NCBI GenBank assembly: GCA_946221065.1
Contig: CAMIIO010000004.1
Coordinates: 124,001 to 188,000 of the forward strand
DNA: 64,000 nt
Direction: 5' to 3'
From: an uncultured Rothia sp.
GTDB lineage: Bacteria; Actinomycetota; Actinomycetes; Actinomycetales; Micrococcaceae
Notes under the pieces: model-generated
What the model was told of the DNA's origin: nothing
The model's input: the letters and a program-made list of their open reading frames with translations, nothing else
Database searches by the model: none
Program-made: the position numbers and the translations under genes
In this document: positions 52,336 to 61,804 of the stretch, in pieces
How positions within the stretch are numbered: position 1 is the stretch's first letter
Layout of the letters: the number at the start of each line of letters is the position of its first letter

Positions 52336-53688
52336 GTGTCTAACATCTCTCCCAGTAATCCGCCCACCAACAGTATCTATCTAGGCTCTTCACGCCAGCA
52401 ACACGAATACTTGGTGGCACAATCCGGCGTCGTCATGAAGCTGGGTCTGCTCCTGCTCAAATCCGGCGCCAGCGCCTACCGCGTCAAAAACTCGATGGCA
52501 CGCCTTGCCCGAGCCGTCGGGCTAGAAGAACACCACTCCCAGGTAACCTTCACCGAAATCACCACCAGCGCCTATGCACAAGGCAATTTCCGCACCGAAA
52601 TAGGCGAACAGCGCGTCATGGGAATCTCTGCCTACCGCATTGACCTCATCAGCGACTTTGTCTCCACACTGCCGGATAAAATTTCACCAGCAGAAGCCTC
52701 GGCAGAACTAGACCGGATCGCCAGTCTCCCTCACCTCTACCAGCGCTGGATGCTCACTCTTGCCTCCGCCTTTGCCTGCGCAGGGTTCGCCTTTCTCAAC
52801 TCCGATGGCCCCATCGAATGCGCTATCGTCTTTCTCGCGGCGGGCCTGGGGCAGTTCATGCGTGCAACCCTCATGAAACGCGAGGTCAACCACCTTGCCA
52901 TCTGGTTTATCTGTGGCATGCTCTCCGCCGGATTATATGTGGGAACTATCTGGCCACTCACCGCCGCCGGAATGATTGGGGAACACCACATGGTCGGTTT
53001 TATCTCCTCCATTTTGTTCCTGGTTCCTGGTTTCCCGCTCGTCACAGGAATGCTCGACCTTGCCCGCTTCGATTTCTCCTCGGCAATTGCTCGCCTAGTC
53101 TACGTTTCGCTGCTGTTACTCAGTGCATCGAGTGCCGTCTGGCTTCTCGCGTTCCTCTTTAAACTGCCTTTAGAAGTTGCTCCCGCTCTGCATATGGACC
53201 CGTTGGTGCGTTATTCCTTGCAGGTTCTTGCCTCTTTCATTGCAGCCTATGGGTTCGCCATGCTTTTCTCTGCTATGCCTACCAGTGCGCTCTGGGCAGG
53301 AATCATTGCGGCACTGGTTAACCCCGCGCGGATTTTACTCACTGAGTCCGGGCTTGCTCCACAGCTTTCTGTGTTCCTTGCAGCGTTCATGGGGGCGCTA
53401 CTTGCTGAGATTATTGCACCGCTGTACAAGCATAGGTACTCGCGTGTTTCGCTCTCCGTACCCGCGATCGTTACCATGGTTCCCGGAGTCACCTTCTACC
53501 GTTCCATGGCGCACCTCTCCGACGGCAACATCAGCGAAGCAACTAGCGGTATGGTTTCCGTATTTCTCATCTTCTTCGCTATTGGTATGGGTCTGGTGGC
53601 GTCCCGGTTCATTATGGATCAAAATTGGTTCTTTAACCGCGATCTTCAAAAGGTACGCAGTTTTAATGTTCACAGCCACTTACGCTAG
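52336..53688 (+). CDS. thrE: Threonine/serine exporter, ThrE family
   Basis: A 450-residue membrane exporter. The N-terminal domain (LLKSGASAYRVKNSMARLARAVGL ... FTEITTSAYAQGNF) is the ThrE/YjjP signature, followed by about ten transmembrane helices (for example VNHLAIWFICGMLSAGLYV, FISSILFLVPGFPLVTGML, VPAIVTMVPGVTFYRSM). It is a single-chain fusion of the two halves that are separate in other bacteria. I chose GTG 52336 because AAAGG lies 6 bases upstream; the frame stays open to a GTG at 52171, but that start abuts the dyad hairpin and lacks a ribosome site. Substrates may include threonine and serine; this is by family. Confidence 0.88.
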   Translation: MSNISPSNPPTNSIYLGSSRQQHEYLVAQSGVVMKLGLLLLKSGASAYRVKNSMARLARAVGLEEHHSQVTFTEITTSAYAQGNFRTEIGEQRVMGISAYRIDLISDFVSTLPDKISPAEASAELDRIASLPHLYQRWMLTLASAFACAGFAFLNSDGPIECAIVFLAAGLGQFMRATLMKREVNHLAIWFICGMLSAGLYVGTIWPLTAAGMIGEHHMVGFISSILFLVPGFPLVTGMLDLARFDFSSAIARLVYVSLLLLSASSAVWLLAFLFKLPLEVAPALHMDPLVRYSLQVLASFIAAYGFAMLFSAMPTSALWAGIIAALVNPARILLTESGLAPQLSVFLAAFMGALLAEIIAPLYKHRYSRVSLSVPAIVTMVPGVTFYRSMAHLSDGNISEATSGMVSVFLIFFAIGMGLVASRFIMDQNWFFNRDLQKVRSFNVHSHLR

Positions 53689-53725
53689 GGAATGCTAAGC
53701 TCCCACAGACTTTGCTGAGAATGGT

Positions 53726-53773
53726 AAAGAGCGGGTGAAGGAATTTTTATGGATTCCTTCACCCGCTCTTTTT
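53726..53773. terminator. Bidirectional terminator between thrE and hemL
   Basis: AAAGAGCGGGTGAAGGAAT (53726-53744) pairs perfectly over 19 bp with its complement at 53753-53771, followed by TT. It separates two convergent genes. Confidence 0.9.
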
Positions 53774-53788
53774 AGCCCGACGTCGTCG

Positions 53789-55117
53789 TTACTCGGGTTG
53801 TGCGGCGGCGGCCGCTTGCGCGGCGTCGGGTAGCGCAGCAATAATCCGATCCATTACTGCGGGGGTGTGTGCTGAGGAAAGGAACCAGGCTTCAAAGGCG
53901 CTCGGGGGCAGGTAGACGCCGGAGTTCAGCATCGAGTGGAAGAACGGGGCGTAGCGGAAAGTTTCCGAGGCTTTGATGTCGGCGTAGTTGTGAACGCCGT
54001 GCTCCGCTGTGCCGAATGCTACCGATAAGAGGTTTCCTGCGCTCTGGATGGAGTAATTCAGTCCGGCGGCGTCGAAGCTCTCGCGGATTGCGCTCTGTAG
54101 CTGTGCCGAGTTGGCGTCAATTGTGGCGTAGACCTGCTCATCGGCGACCTCCAAGGTAGCAATACCGGCTGCCATAGAAATCGGGTTTCCGGAGAGTGTT
54201 CCTGCCTGGTAGACCGGCCCTGTGGGAGCCAGGTATTCCATGATTTCGCGTTTACCGCCGAGGGCGGCAATGGGCATTCCGCCGCCAATGACCTTGCCGA
54301 AAGTGAAGATGTCTGGAACCCAGCCGCCATCGGAAGGTGCGGCGAATCCCCAGTAGCCGGCAGCAGATACACGGAACCCGGTGAGCACTTCGTCAAAGAT
54401 CATGAGCGCCCCGTGCGCGGTGCAGAGTTCGCGAATGGTCTTGTTAAAGCCTTCGGCAGGAGTTACCACGCCCATATTGCAGGGGGCGGCTTCGGTAATC
54501 ACCGCGGCTATTTCACCCCGATGGGTTTCAAATGCCTGCTGGAGCGCCTGAACATCGTTATAGGGCAACACAATGGTTTCCGCTGCGGTTGCGGCGGTGA
54601 CGCCGGCGGAACCGGGCATTGCCAGTGTCGCGACGCCAGAGCCAGCTTCAGATAGCAAGGAATCAACATGGCCGTGATAGCAGCCGGCGAACTTAATAAT
54701 CTTGTCCTTGCCGGTGTATCCGCGTGCTAGACGAATCGCCGTCATGGTGGCTTCGGTTCCGGTAGAAACCATGCGGATCTGTTCAACGGCGCCCGCTTGT
54801 GCGGCATTGATGCGGTTCACTACCAGCTCGGCAAGTTTAAGCTCTGCTTCGGTGGCCGCGCCAAAGGAGAGCCCGTGTTCGGCGGCGGCGTGAACCGCCT
54901 CAATGACGCGGGAATCTTTATGTCCGAGTAGGCTAGGGCCCCAGCTCATGACCAAATCAACGTAGTTGCGGCCGTCGGCGTCGGTGAGGTACGGGCCCTG
55001 TGCCTCTACCATGAAAGCCGGTGTTCCGCCCACGGAGTTAAAGGCACGAACCGGTGAGTTCACACCACCGGGGATAACCCGGCGTGAGCGTTCAAAGAGT
55101 TCTTCAGAATGAGTCAT
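53789..55117 (-). CDS. hemL: Glutamate-1-semialdehyde 2,1-aminomutase
   Basis: A 442-residue class-III aminotransferase that makes 5-aminolevulinate. VIPGGVNSPVRAFNSVGG is the family N-terminus, and TFGKVIGGGMPIAALGG contains the PLP-binding lysine. Residues GHKDSRVIEAVHAA and CYHGHVDSLLSEAGSG are also conserved. It is the last gene of the heme operon, 70 bases from hemB, followed by a strong terminator. The C-terminus carries a short Ala-rich extension (AALPDAAQAAAAAQPE). Confidence 0.96.
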   Translation of the reverse strand: MTHSEELFERSRRVIPGGVNSPVRAFNSVGGTPAFMVEAQGPYLTDADGRNYVDLVMSWGPSLLGHKDSRVIEAVHAAAEHGLSFGAATEAELKLAELVVNRINAAQAGAVEQIRMVSTGTEATMTAIRLARGYTGKDKIIKFAGCYHGHVDSLLSEAGSGVATLAMPGSAGVTAATAAETIVLPYNDVQALQQAFETHRGEIAAVITEAAPCNMGVVTPAEGFNKTIRELCTAHGALMIFDEVLTGFRVSAAGYWGFAAPSDGGWVPDIFTFGKVIGGGMPIAALGGKREIMEYLAPTGPVYQAGTLSGNPISMAAGIATLEVADEQVYATIDANSAQLQSAIRESFDAAGLNYSIQSAGNLLSVAFGTAEHGVHNYADIKASETFRYAPFFHSMLNSGVYLPPSAFEAWFLSSAHTPAVMDRIIAALPDAAQAAAAAQPE

Positions 55118-55187
55118 GGGAAAAGCCTTTCTCAGCTATATGTGCTGTGCCTGAATCGCACGAGCACGGAAGTCATGGTGTGAGCAG

Positions 55188-56195
55188 TTACGGGCGCTCG
55201 GTGAGCCACTGAGCAACTTCGGTGGCGTAGTAAGTGAGAATCATATCCGCACCGGCACGCTTAATGCCCGTGAGTGATTCAAGCACAATGCGTTCACGGT
55301 CCACCCAGCCGTTGGCTGCCGCCGCTTCGATCATCGCGTACTCTCCCGACACCTGGTAGGCGGCAACGGGAACCGGCGAGAAATCGGCAACTTCTCGCAC
55401 GATATCCAGGTATGCCATGGCGGGTTTGACCATCACAAAGTCCGCGCCCTCTTCAATATCTAGCTGGGCTTCCAGCACGCCCTCGCGGCGGTTTGCCGGA
55501 TCCTGCTGGTAGCTCTTTCGGTCGCCGTCAAGGGAAGATCCGACGGCGTCGCGGAAGGGACCAAAGAAGGCTGATGCGTATTTTGCCGAGTACGCCATGA
55601 TGGAAACATCTTGGAACCCGGCATCATCTAGTGCCTGGCGAATCGCGGCTACCTGACCGTCCATCATGCCTGAGGGGCTTACCGTGTGAGCACCTGCTTG
55701 AGCTTGCGATACCGCCATCTTGCAATAGGCATCTACCGATGCGTCGTTATCGACCACGGTGTTGCCAAAGTGATCCTCGGTGAGTGGTCCGCAGTGTCCG
55801 TGGCTGGTGAACTCGTCCAGGCAGGTATCTGCCATAATCACTATTTCGTTGCCAAATTTTTCACGGATCACGCGGATTGCCCGGTTCAAAATACCATCGG
55901 GGTTCCACGCAGCCGAACCGTTGGCGTCTTTATCTTCATCTAGGGGAACGCCAAAGAGGTCAATACAGGCAACTCCGGCGTCGATCGCTTTTTGCACTTC
56001 GGGTAGCACCGATTCAAGGGTGTGCTGGAATTGTCCGGGCATGGAGGAAATCGGTTGTGGCTCGGAAATACCGTCGCGCACAAAAAGTACCTGAATGAGA
56101 TTGCGCGGGCGTAGTTCGGTCTGGGCACTGAGCGCGCGCATGACGGCGGTGGTGCGCAACCGACGCGGGCGGAAGGGAAGATCCATAGCAGACAT
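55188..56195 (-). CDS. hemB: Delta-aminolevulinic acid dehydratase (porphobilinogen synthase)
   Basis: A 335-residue enzyme that condenses two aminolevulinate molecules. The Cys-rich metal site MADTCLDEFTSHGHCGPL shows the zinc-type three-Cys pattern (one Cys before and one after the His). The two Schiff-base lysines are in YSAKYASAFFGPFRDAVGS and FVMVKPAMAYLDIV. It starts 2 bases after the hemD stop codon. Regulation is probably with the operon as a whole. Confidence 0.96.
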   Translation of the reverse strand: MSAMDLPFRPRRLRTTAVMRALSAQTELRPRNLIQVLFVRDGISEPQPISSMPGQFQHTLESVLPEVQKAIDAGVACIDLFGVPLDEDKDANGSAAWNPDGILNRAIRVIREKFGNEIVIMADTCLDEFTSHGHCGPLTEDHFGNTVVDNDASVDAYCKMAVSQAQAGAHTVSPSGMMDGQVAAIRQALDDAGFQDVSIMAYSAKYASAFFGPFRDAVGSSLDGDRKSYQQDPANRREGVLEAQLDIEEGADFVMVKPAMAYLDIVREVADFSPVPVAAYQVSGEYAMIEAAAANGWVDRERIVLESLTGIKRAGADMILTYYATEVAQWLTERP

Positions 56196-56197
56196 CG

Positions 56198-57136
56198 TTA
56201 GCTCCTCAAAAGAGTAGGGTTCGTCAAAATTCTAGCGGTTTCGCGAGCAAGGTCGGCAGGGGCGGGCGTGGCCGCCACGCGAGTACTAAGAAGACCTAGC
56301 CTATGTGCCTGAGCTTCGGTAGAAGACCCGATAGCTACTATCTGGGGTAGGGAAAGGGTAGTTCCGGTTTCCTTCCCCATAGTTCGCCAGGCGCTCACAA
56401 AAGTGGTTAGCAGCAGGGGTGAGGTAGCGATGAGCACGCGGGGAATCTCCCCGTTAGATTCGGCTGAGGAAGGTCCACTCTGGTTCATATCCCACAGGTG
56501 CGCCATATATTCCTGAAGGGACCAGGGCTTGAGGCTATCACGTGCCCGATCATCTTCCCTGGGCGAGAGGGGCTGTTGCGCCGGGAAGTCCACCATGCGG
56601 TAGGTGATAGCGATTTCTACCGTGTATCCCAACTCTTCAAGACCACGGCTCAACGTAGGGCGAGCGTTATCGCCTTGGACGCAAAGCACCCGTTTCTCCT
56701 GAGCCGTGTTTTGCGCCGTATTCTGTGGCCATTCAGCAATCATGTGCCGTGCGTCCTGAACGCTCGGCGTCATATCACAGAAAATCTCGTGCTTCTCCAG
56801 CTCCGTAGCGGTTGCCGTGCCCACGGCAGCTACCTGCACGACGTCGTTAAGCCGGCTCAACGGAATGTTCGGCAGGGTGTGTTTCCAGAGTCGAGCAAAG
56901 GAACGTACTCCGTTCTTGCTGGTAAAACTCACCCAGTGATAACTACCCTCCGCAAGCGCCCGACATCGCCTACCTAAGCCCGGTGAAAGCGCACTGAGTT
57001 CGGCTTCTTTCACCGGAACACAATAGATAGCCGGTTCAATATCATCGCGTGCAAGCGCGCCGGTCAGCTCACGGATGAGCTCACCGGCGGCATGCGGGGT
57101 ACGGGTGATGATTACCTCTGGGTGCGACATCTTCAC
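56198..57136 (-). CDS. hemD: Uroporphyrinogen-III synthase
   Basis: A 312-residue protein of the low-conservation HemD family, which closes hydroxymethylbilane into uroporphyrinogen III. Weak family features are WVSFTSKNGVRSFAR, VAAVGTATATELEKH and PQIVAIGSSTEAQAHRLGL; the two-lobed layout is right. It overlaps hemC by 4 bases and leads hemB by 2 bases, so its place in the operon supports the call more than the sequence does. Somewhat longer than usual because of an inserted loop around residues 185-225. Confidence 0.9.
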   Translation of the reverse strand: MKMSHPEVIITRTPHAAGELIRELTGALARDDIEPAIYCVPVKEAELSALSPGLGRRCRALAEGSYHWVSFTSKNGVRSFARLWKHTLPNIPLSRLNDVVQVAAVGTATATELEKHEIFCDMTPSVQDARHMIAEWPQNTAQNTAQEKRVLCVQGDNARPTLSRGLEELGYTVEIAITYRMVDFPAQQPLSPREDDRARDSLKPWSLQEYMAHLWDMNQSGPSSAESNGEIPRVLIATSPLLLTTFVSAWRTMGKETGTTLSLPQIVAIGSSTEAQAHRLGLLSTRVAATPAPADLARETARILTNPTLLRS

Positions 57137-58098
57137 AGGGTAAGCTGTGCCAGCTCTCCGCCGCCTTCTGCTAGCAGTTGATCGGCTAAGGACTCACCGA
57201 GCGTCTGGGCGGCATCAACGGTGAGTTCGGTGGTGCTAGCTCGATTGCGCAGAGCATTCGAGCCATCGGGGTTTGCCACCACGGCGTCTAACACTAGAGA
57301 ACTGTCTATAAGCTGGGCGTATGTGCCTACGGGCGCGGCACAGCCAGCTTCCAGACGACGTAACAGAGCGCGTTCGGCAGTCACTGCTAGGCGGGTGGGC
57401 AGGTGCTCCACTGCCTGTACTGCCCGTGCCAGTTCGGTGCCTTCGGAAACCTCGGGTGAGCGGATTTCGACGGCGAGCGCGCCCTGCCCTGCGGCGGGGA
57501 GAATCCGCGCCGGGTCAAGGTACTCGGTAATCACGCTTTCAAAACCCAGCCGGCGTAGCCCGGACGCTGCCAGAATGACGGCGTCACAATCGCCGGTGAT
57601 CTTTGCTTTGCCGGGGTCGGCGTAGGATTCAAGACCTGCTACGCGGGCAAGGCGTGTGCCTACGTTACCGCGAATATCCACGATCTCAATATCGGGGCGT
57701 ACCAGGCGTAGCTGGGCGGCACGGCGTGGTGAGCCGGTGCCGATACGGGCGCCTTCGGGTAGCTCTGTGAGCGTGAGGCCGTCGCGTGCGATGAGTGCGT
57801 CACGGGGGTCTTCACGTTCGGGGATTGCGGCAACAGTGAGTCCGGGACACGGTACGGTGGGTAGGTCTTTGAGTGAATGCACCGCAAGATCTACCGGTCC
57901 GTCAAGTACCTTTTGGCGTAGAGCCGCGGCGAAAACGCCGGTGCCGCCCATCTGTGAGAGTGGACCGGTGAGCACATCGCCTTCGGTTTTGACTGTGGTT
58001 ACCTCAATTTCTACACCGTGGGTGCGAATGAGGTCGGCAGTCATTCCCGATTGCGTCAGTGCTAGGGCGGAGCCTCGGGTTCCCAAAATATATGCCAT
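57133..58098 (-). CDS. hemC: Porphobilinogen deaminase (hydroxymethylbilane synthase)
   Basis: A 321-residue protein. ILGTRGSALALTQSGMTADLI begins the family pattern; SLKDLPTVP and IGTGSPRRAAQLRLVRPDI are substrate-binding stretches; RRLEAGCAAPVGTYA carries the Cys that attaches the dipyrromethane cofactor. It assembles four porphobilinogen units. It starts 2 bases after the hemH stop and overlaps hemD by 4 bases. Confidence 0.96.
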   Translation of the reverse strand: MAYILGTRGSALALTQSGMTADLIRTHGVEIEVTTVKTEGDVLTGPLSQMGGTGVFAAALRQKVLDGPVDLAVHSLKDLPTVPCPGLTVAAIPEREDPRDALIARDGLTLTELPEGARIGTGSPRRAAQLRLVRPDIEIVDIRGNVGTRLARVAGLESYADPGKAKITGDCDAVILAASGLRRLGFESVITEYLDPARILPAAGQGALAVEIRSPEVSEGTELARAVQAVEHLPTRLAVTAERALLRRLEAGCAAPVGTYAQLIDSSLVLDAVVANPDGSNALRNRASTTELTVDAAQTLGESLADQLLAEGGGELAQLTL

Positions 58099-58100
58099 AA

Positions 58101-59420
58101 TTATCGCGCTCCTGCCTGTGCGTCTTCGCCGGTGTAGGTGGCGATAGTGGGTTTCTGCTCCTTTGCACGAGCCGGCTTACAGCAGTCCGGGTTGCAGCTA
58201 TCGAACCAGCCGCGGGAAGCACAAGCGCCATGACGGTTAGCGTCGATTTCTGCCGGGTCCGTAGCGGTTGCCGTAGAGCTCACGCGTTCTGCGATGAGTT
58301 GGCGTAATGACTCCACGTAGGCAGGATGAACGCCGGGGGTGGGTGTGCGGGTTGCGGCTATTCCTAGTTGTTGGCAGGTGTTCAGCGCTTCGGTGTCGAG
58401 GTCCCATTTGACTTCCATGTGGTCAGAGACAAATCCGAGAGGCACCAGCACAATACCGTCAACTTTGCCGTCAAGTGCTTCGATGGCGTCGTTGACGTCC
58501 GGCTCCAGCCAGGGCATGGTCGGCGGACCGGAGCGGGACTGATAAACCAGTTCCCACTCAACGTTCTCTAGCAACGCAGGTTCCTTACGTTCCACTTCGG
58601 CGAGTACCGCGCGGGCTACTTCTAGGTGTTTCTCCACGTAGACGGAGCCGCCCTCATAGTCCACTCCACGCGGTCCTGCCTCATTAGCTGCGGAGGTAGG
58701 AACCGAGTGGGTGCAGAAAAGCACGCGGATTGTGTCGTTGCCGGCAGCAGGGTGGGTCAGTGCGGCGATGCGCTCGCGCACATCTCGCAGTCCTTCACGC
58801 AAGCCCTCTTCGAAGGACTGGACAAAACCGGGGGCGTCAAAGTGTTGGCGCACCTTGTCAATTTCCAGCTTCCCGGTTAATCCCAGCTCCTCCAAAGCAA
58901 TACCGTAGTCTTCACGGTACTGTCGACATGAGGAGTATCCGGGGTAGGCACTGGTTGCCAGCACCAGGATTTTGCGGGCGCCGTCGTCGTACGCCTGCTG
59001 GACGACCTCCTTCACATAGGGCTCCCAGTTACGGTTTGCCCAGGTGATTGGAATATCCGGTCCCTTTTCTTTGAGCGTTGCAGAGAGCTCGGCAAGCAGC
59101 GCACGGTTTTGTGCGTTAATGGGAGAGACTCCCCCATTGGCACGATAGTGCGTTGCTACCTCTTCCAGGCGTTCGTCGGGGATGCCGCGGCCGGCGGTGA
59201 CGTTACGCAGGAAGGGGATGACGTCGTCCTGCCCCTCGGGACCGCCAAAGGATGAGAGAATCACCAAATCGTAGTCTTTGGGTACCTCGGAACGCACCCG
59301 GCTGAGGTGTTCCTCCCCGTGAAAGTCCTCGATGGTTTCTTCCGTTAGCGCTGCCGGCCCGTTGCTTGCGGTGTTGTGGGGGTCGGTTAGGTTTGGGACG
59401 ATGTCCTGAGGAATGGTCAT
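58101..59420 (-). CDS. hemH: Coproporphyrin III ferrochelatase, with a cysteine-rich tail
   Basis: A 439-residue ferrochelatase (CpfC in the coproporphyrin-dependent pathway). LSSFGGPEGQDDVIPFLRNVTAGRGIP, ATSAYPGYSSCRQYREDYG, FCTHSVPTSAANEAG and LVPLGFVSDHMEVKWDLDTEA are signature segments, including the catalytic His in THSVPT. Actinobacterial ferrochelatases bind a [2Fe-2S] cluster; candidate ligands are the Cys in YSSCRQY and those of the tail (HGACASRGW, SCNPDCCKPA). The final 40 residues are a low-complexity tail. It sits between hemQ (one-base overlap) and hemC. Confidence 0.93.
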   Translation of the reverse strand: MTIPQDIVPNLTDPHNTASNGPAALTEETIEDFHGEEHLSRVRSEVPKDYDLVILSSFGGPEGQDDVIPFLRNVTAGRGIPDERLEEVATHYRANGGVSPINAQNRALLAELSATLKEKGPDIPITWANRNWEPYVKEVVQQAYDDGARKILVLATSAYPGYSSCRQYREDYGIALEELGLTGKLEIDKVRQHFDAPGFVQSFEEGLREGLRDVRERIAALTHPAAGNDTIRVLFCTHSVPTSAANEAGPRGVDYEGGSVYVEKHLEVARAVLAEVERKEPALLENVEWELVYQSRSGPPTMPWLEPDVNDAIEALDGKVDGIVLVPLGFVSDHMEVKWDLDTEALNTCQQLGIAATRTPTPGVHPAYVESLRQLIAERVSSTATATDPAEIDANRHGACASRGWFDSCNPDCCKPARAKEQKPTIATYTGEDAQAGAR

Positions 59421-60214
59421 TAAGCGAGCACCCCTGCCACGTCGGAAGCCGGAATACGGCGGCCGGTGTAGAACGGGGTTTCCTCACGGATATGCAAGCG
59501 TGCCTCGGTGTTGCGGAAGGAACGCATCATGTCCACGAGGTCTACCAGCTCGGGGGCTTCGAGGGCAATAACCCATTCGTAGTCGTTCAAACCGAAAGCG
59601 GCGATGGTATTGGGGAGAACCTGCGGGAAGTCAATGCCCTTCATGCCGTGGTTTTTGAGCATTTCGGCGCGCTTTTCGGGGTTGGAGTAGTACCAGTCAA
59701 AGGAGCGCACAAACGGGTATACGCAGATCCATGCTTCCGGTCCCACACCGTCCTTGGCGAAGGAGGGAGTGTGTCCGCGGGTGAATTCGGCGTCGCGGTG
59801 AACACCCATGGTGGACCATACGATCTTGGTGCCGGAGAACGCGGCTGTACGGCGGATCTTGCGCACGGCGGCCTGTAAATCCTCGGGCTTCGCGGCGTGA
59901 GTCCATACGAGCACGTCGGCGTCGTTACGCATGGCAGAAACATCGTAGAAACCGCGCACGGTGACGCCGTCTGTGCCCAGCTCTTCTACCAGCGAGTTCA
60001 GCTCTGCGGTAGCTTCCTCGGACTGAGAATTTTCTGCTACCTGGGTGTCACGAGCGAACACGGTGTATAGCGCGTAGTAGAGCTGTGAGTCGCCCTCAGC
60101 GGGGGCACCGGGAACCTGCCCCTGAATTTTCCGAGGCTCGCCTGAGGCGGGCGCGCCGTGTCCGTGGGAGTAACCGTGACCTGCTGAACGTGAGTAATCG
60201 TGTGACATCTTCAT
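59420..60214 (-). CDS. hemQ: Coproheme decarboxylase (HemQ/ChdC)
   Basis: A 264-residue protein of the HemQ family, the last step of the coproporphyrin-dependent pathway. DVSAMRNDADVLVWTHAAKPEDLQAA, MGVHRDAEFTRGHTPSF and VCVYPFVRSFDWYYSNPEKR match the family; the Tyr of YPFVRSF is the catalytic tyrosine in characterised enzymes. The N-terminus has a His/Gly-rich stretch (HDYSRSAGHGYSHGHG) that may bind metal or heme. It overlaps hemH by one base; a second ATG two codons in is possible. Its presence shows heme is made through coproporphyrin, not protoporphyrin. Confidence 0.93.
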   Translation of the reverse strand: MKMSHDYSRSAGHGYSHGHGAPASGEPRKIQGQVPGAPAEGDSQLYYALYTVFARDTQVAENSQSEEATAELNSLVEELGTDGVTVRGFYDVSAMRNDADVLVWTHAAKPEDLQAAVRKIRRTAAFSGTKIVWSTMGVHRDAEFTRGHTPSFAKDGVGPEAWICVYPFVRSFDWYYSNPEKRAEMLKNHGMKGIDFPQVLPNTIAAFGLNDYEWVIALEAPELVDLVDMMRSFRNTEARLHIREETPFYTGRRIPASDVAGVLA

Positions 60215-60312
60215 CCTTTCATCGTGGGAAGTACCTTCCTATATAGGTGCTTCCCAGGCAGACAACCTATTTTGGCTACCCGCCGAACTTCTTCTACTAA
60301 ATCTACTGTGGG

Positions 60313-61785
60313 TTACACGGAATCGGAATCTGCGCCCGACTCCACCTCGTTCTCTATAAAACGTGCCACGGTTCGCTGAGTATCTACCGTAACAGCGGCA
60401 AGCCCGTTACCTGCAAGCCAAGCGCCTACGGCGGTTACACCGGGAAGGTCATCCAACCGTTCGCGGAATTGGGCAACCTTTTGTTTGTGTCCTGGACGAG
60501 CGGCTGGCAAAGAGCCTTTCCAGCGCACGACGTCGGCACCAATGAGGTTTTTACGGGAAATCGAGCACCCCAAGAGCTTGGTGGCATCGTGCATCGCCAA
60601 GGTAATGAGTTGATCGTCGTAGAGGGAAACTTCCTGTAGCGGGCCGGAGTCTGTTCCGCGGCCGTAGGATAGTCGTACTACGTGCTTACCTTCTCCGAGT
60701 TGCTCGGTAATCCATTCCCACTTGGCGCTGGCGTGCGTCATGGCTTTAGCGCGCACCGCCGTTACCTGATCGCTCACCAAGATCCCCGTACCTCGCGGCC
60801 GGGAGTCTAATTCTGGTTGCTCTATCATGAGGGTAACCAGGGCAATTTCGTGGCCGGGGGTCATCTGTGGTAAATCTTGCCCGTCCATGTGCGAACCTAA
60901 AATACGCAAAGTGGTGGGTCCGTCGGTTGCCATTACCAGGTACTTGCCGTGAACAGGAGCCGCGCGTTCGCCCAGCTTAGGTTGGCGCTGTAAGAGGGTC
61001 CATCCACCGCGGACGGGGTCACGGTCTATAGCGATGGTATCGTAGCCCGTTAAAATTCTGACGCGCCGGCGCAGAACGTCGTCCACGAGCGCTTCGGACA
61101 GCTGGTTCATGCCGCCTACTAGGCTGGCAACCTGAGATCCGGCAGGAGACATTGCCCGCAAGGATGCCGATGCCGCGGCTAAGGAACCCTGCTTTGTAAC
61201 TGCTCCGCGTAGCCCCGGCAAAATAGAGTCAATCTCTAGTTCATTGGGGTGAATAGAGTGTACCCCGGTAGTCACCGGAGCCACCAGGCGGTCCAGCACC
61301 TGCTGACCCATCCGGGCTTTCACGAGTTCACCGATGGTTTTTGCGTGTGAGCCCACCGAGGCAGGCAACACCTTATCCAGCTTGGCGCGGCGCAGCCCGG
61401 AAGCGGTGAGGATTGTACGAAGTGAGGGATCAGAAAGATCGCCGGGAATACCCATGACGCCGGTTCGGGGCGCCGGATGCGCGCCGTCCTGGAGGTACAA
61501 CCAGGATCCGCCGTCGTAGGGCTGGCATACCTTATCTGCGATTCTCAGCTCTTCCAAAAGATCACTCACTGCCGAGGTGCGAGTAGCAAAAGATTCCGCT
61601 CCCGAGTCCAGCACCGTTCCGCCCACCTGGTGTGCCCCTACGGCTCCGCCTAAATGGGTGCGTTTTTCCACGAGCGTCACCCGTAAACCCTGTTGCGCAA
61701 GTTGCCTAGCAGCAAGTAGACCGGAGATGCCTCCGCCCACAACAACGGCTGACTCTCGGGTAGCTTTTTGTACTTCTTGTGCCAT
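60313..61785 (-). CDS. hemY: Coproporphyrinogen III oxidase (HemY/CgoX)
   Basis: A flavoprotein of about 490 residues. The FAD motif AVVVGGGISGLLAARQLAQQG starts near residue 13, with the usual second half at VTLVEKRTHLGGAVGAHQV; the C-terminal AGNGLAAVTVDTQRTVARF helps close the FAD site. It oxidises coproporphyrinogen III to coproporphyrin III. I chose ATG 61785, 19 bases after the hemE stop; an upstream TTG at 61842 would overlap hemE. It is followed at 98 bases by hemQ. Confidence 0.92.
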   Translation of the reverse strand: MAQEVQKATRESAVVVGGGISGLLAARQLAQQGLRVTLVEKRTHLGGAVGAHQVGGTVLDSGAESFATRTSAVSDLLEELRIADKVCQPYDGGSWLYLQDGAHPAPRTGVMGIPGDLSDPSLRTILTASGLRRAKLDKVLPASVGSHAKTIGELVKARMGQQVLDRLVAPVTTGVHSIHPNELEIDSILPGLRGAVTKQGSLAAASASLRAMSPAGSQVASLVGGMNQLSEALVDDVLRRRVRILTGYDTIAIDRDPVRGGWTLLQRQPKLGERAAPVHGKYLVMATDGPTTLRILGSHMDGQDLPQMTPGHEIALVTLMIEQPELDSRPRGTGILVSDQVTAVRAKAMTHASAKWEWITEQLGEGKHVVRLSYGRGTDSGPLQEVSLYDDQLITLAMHDATKLLGCSISRKNLIGADVVRWKGSLPAARPGHKQKVAQFRERLDDLPGVTAVGAWLAGNGLAAVTVDTQRTVARFIENEVESGADSDSV

Positions 61786-61804
61786 GGTGTACGTTATCTT
61801 TCTT

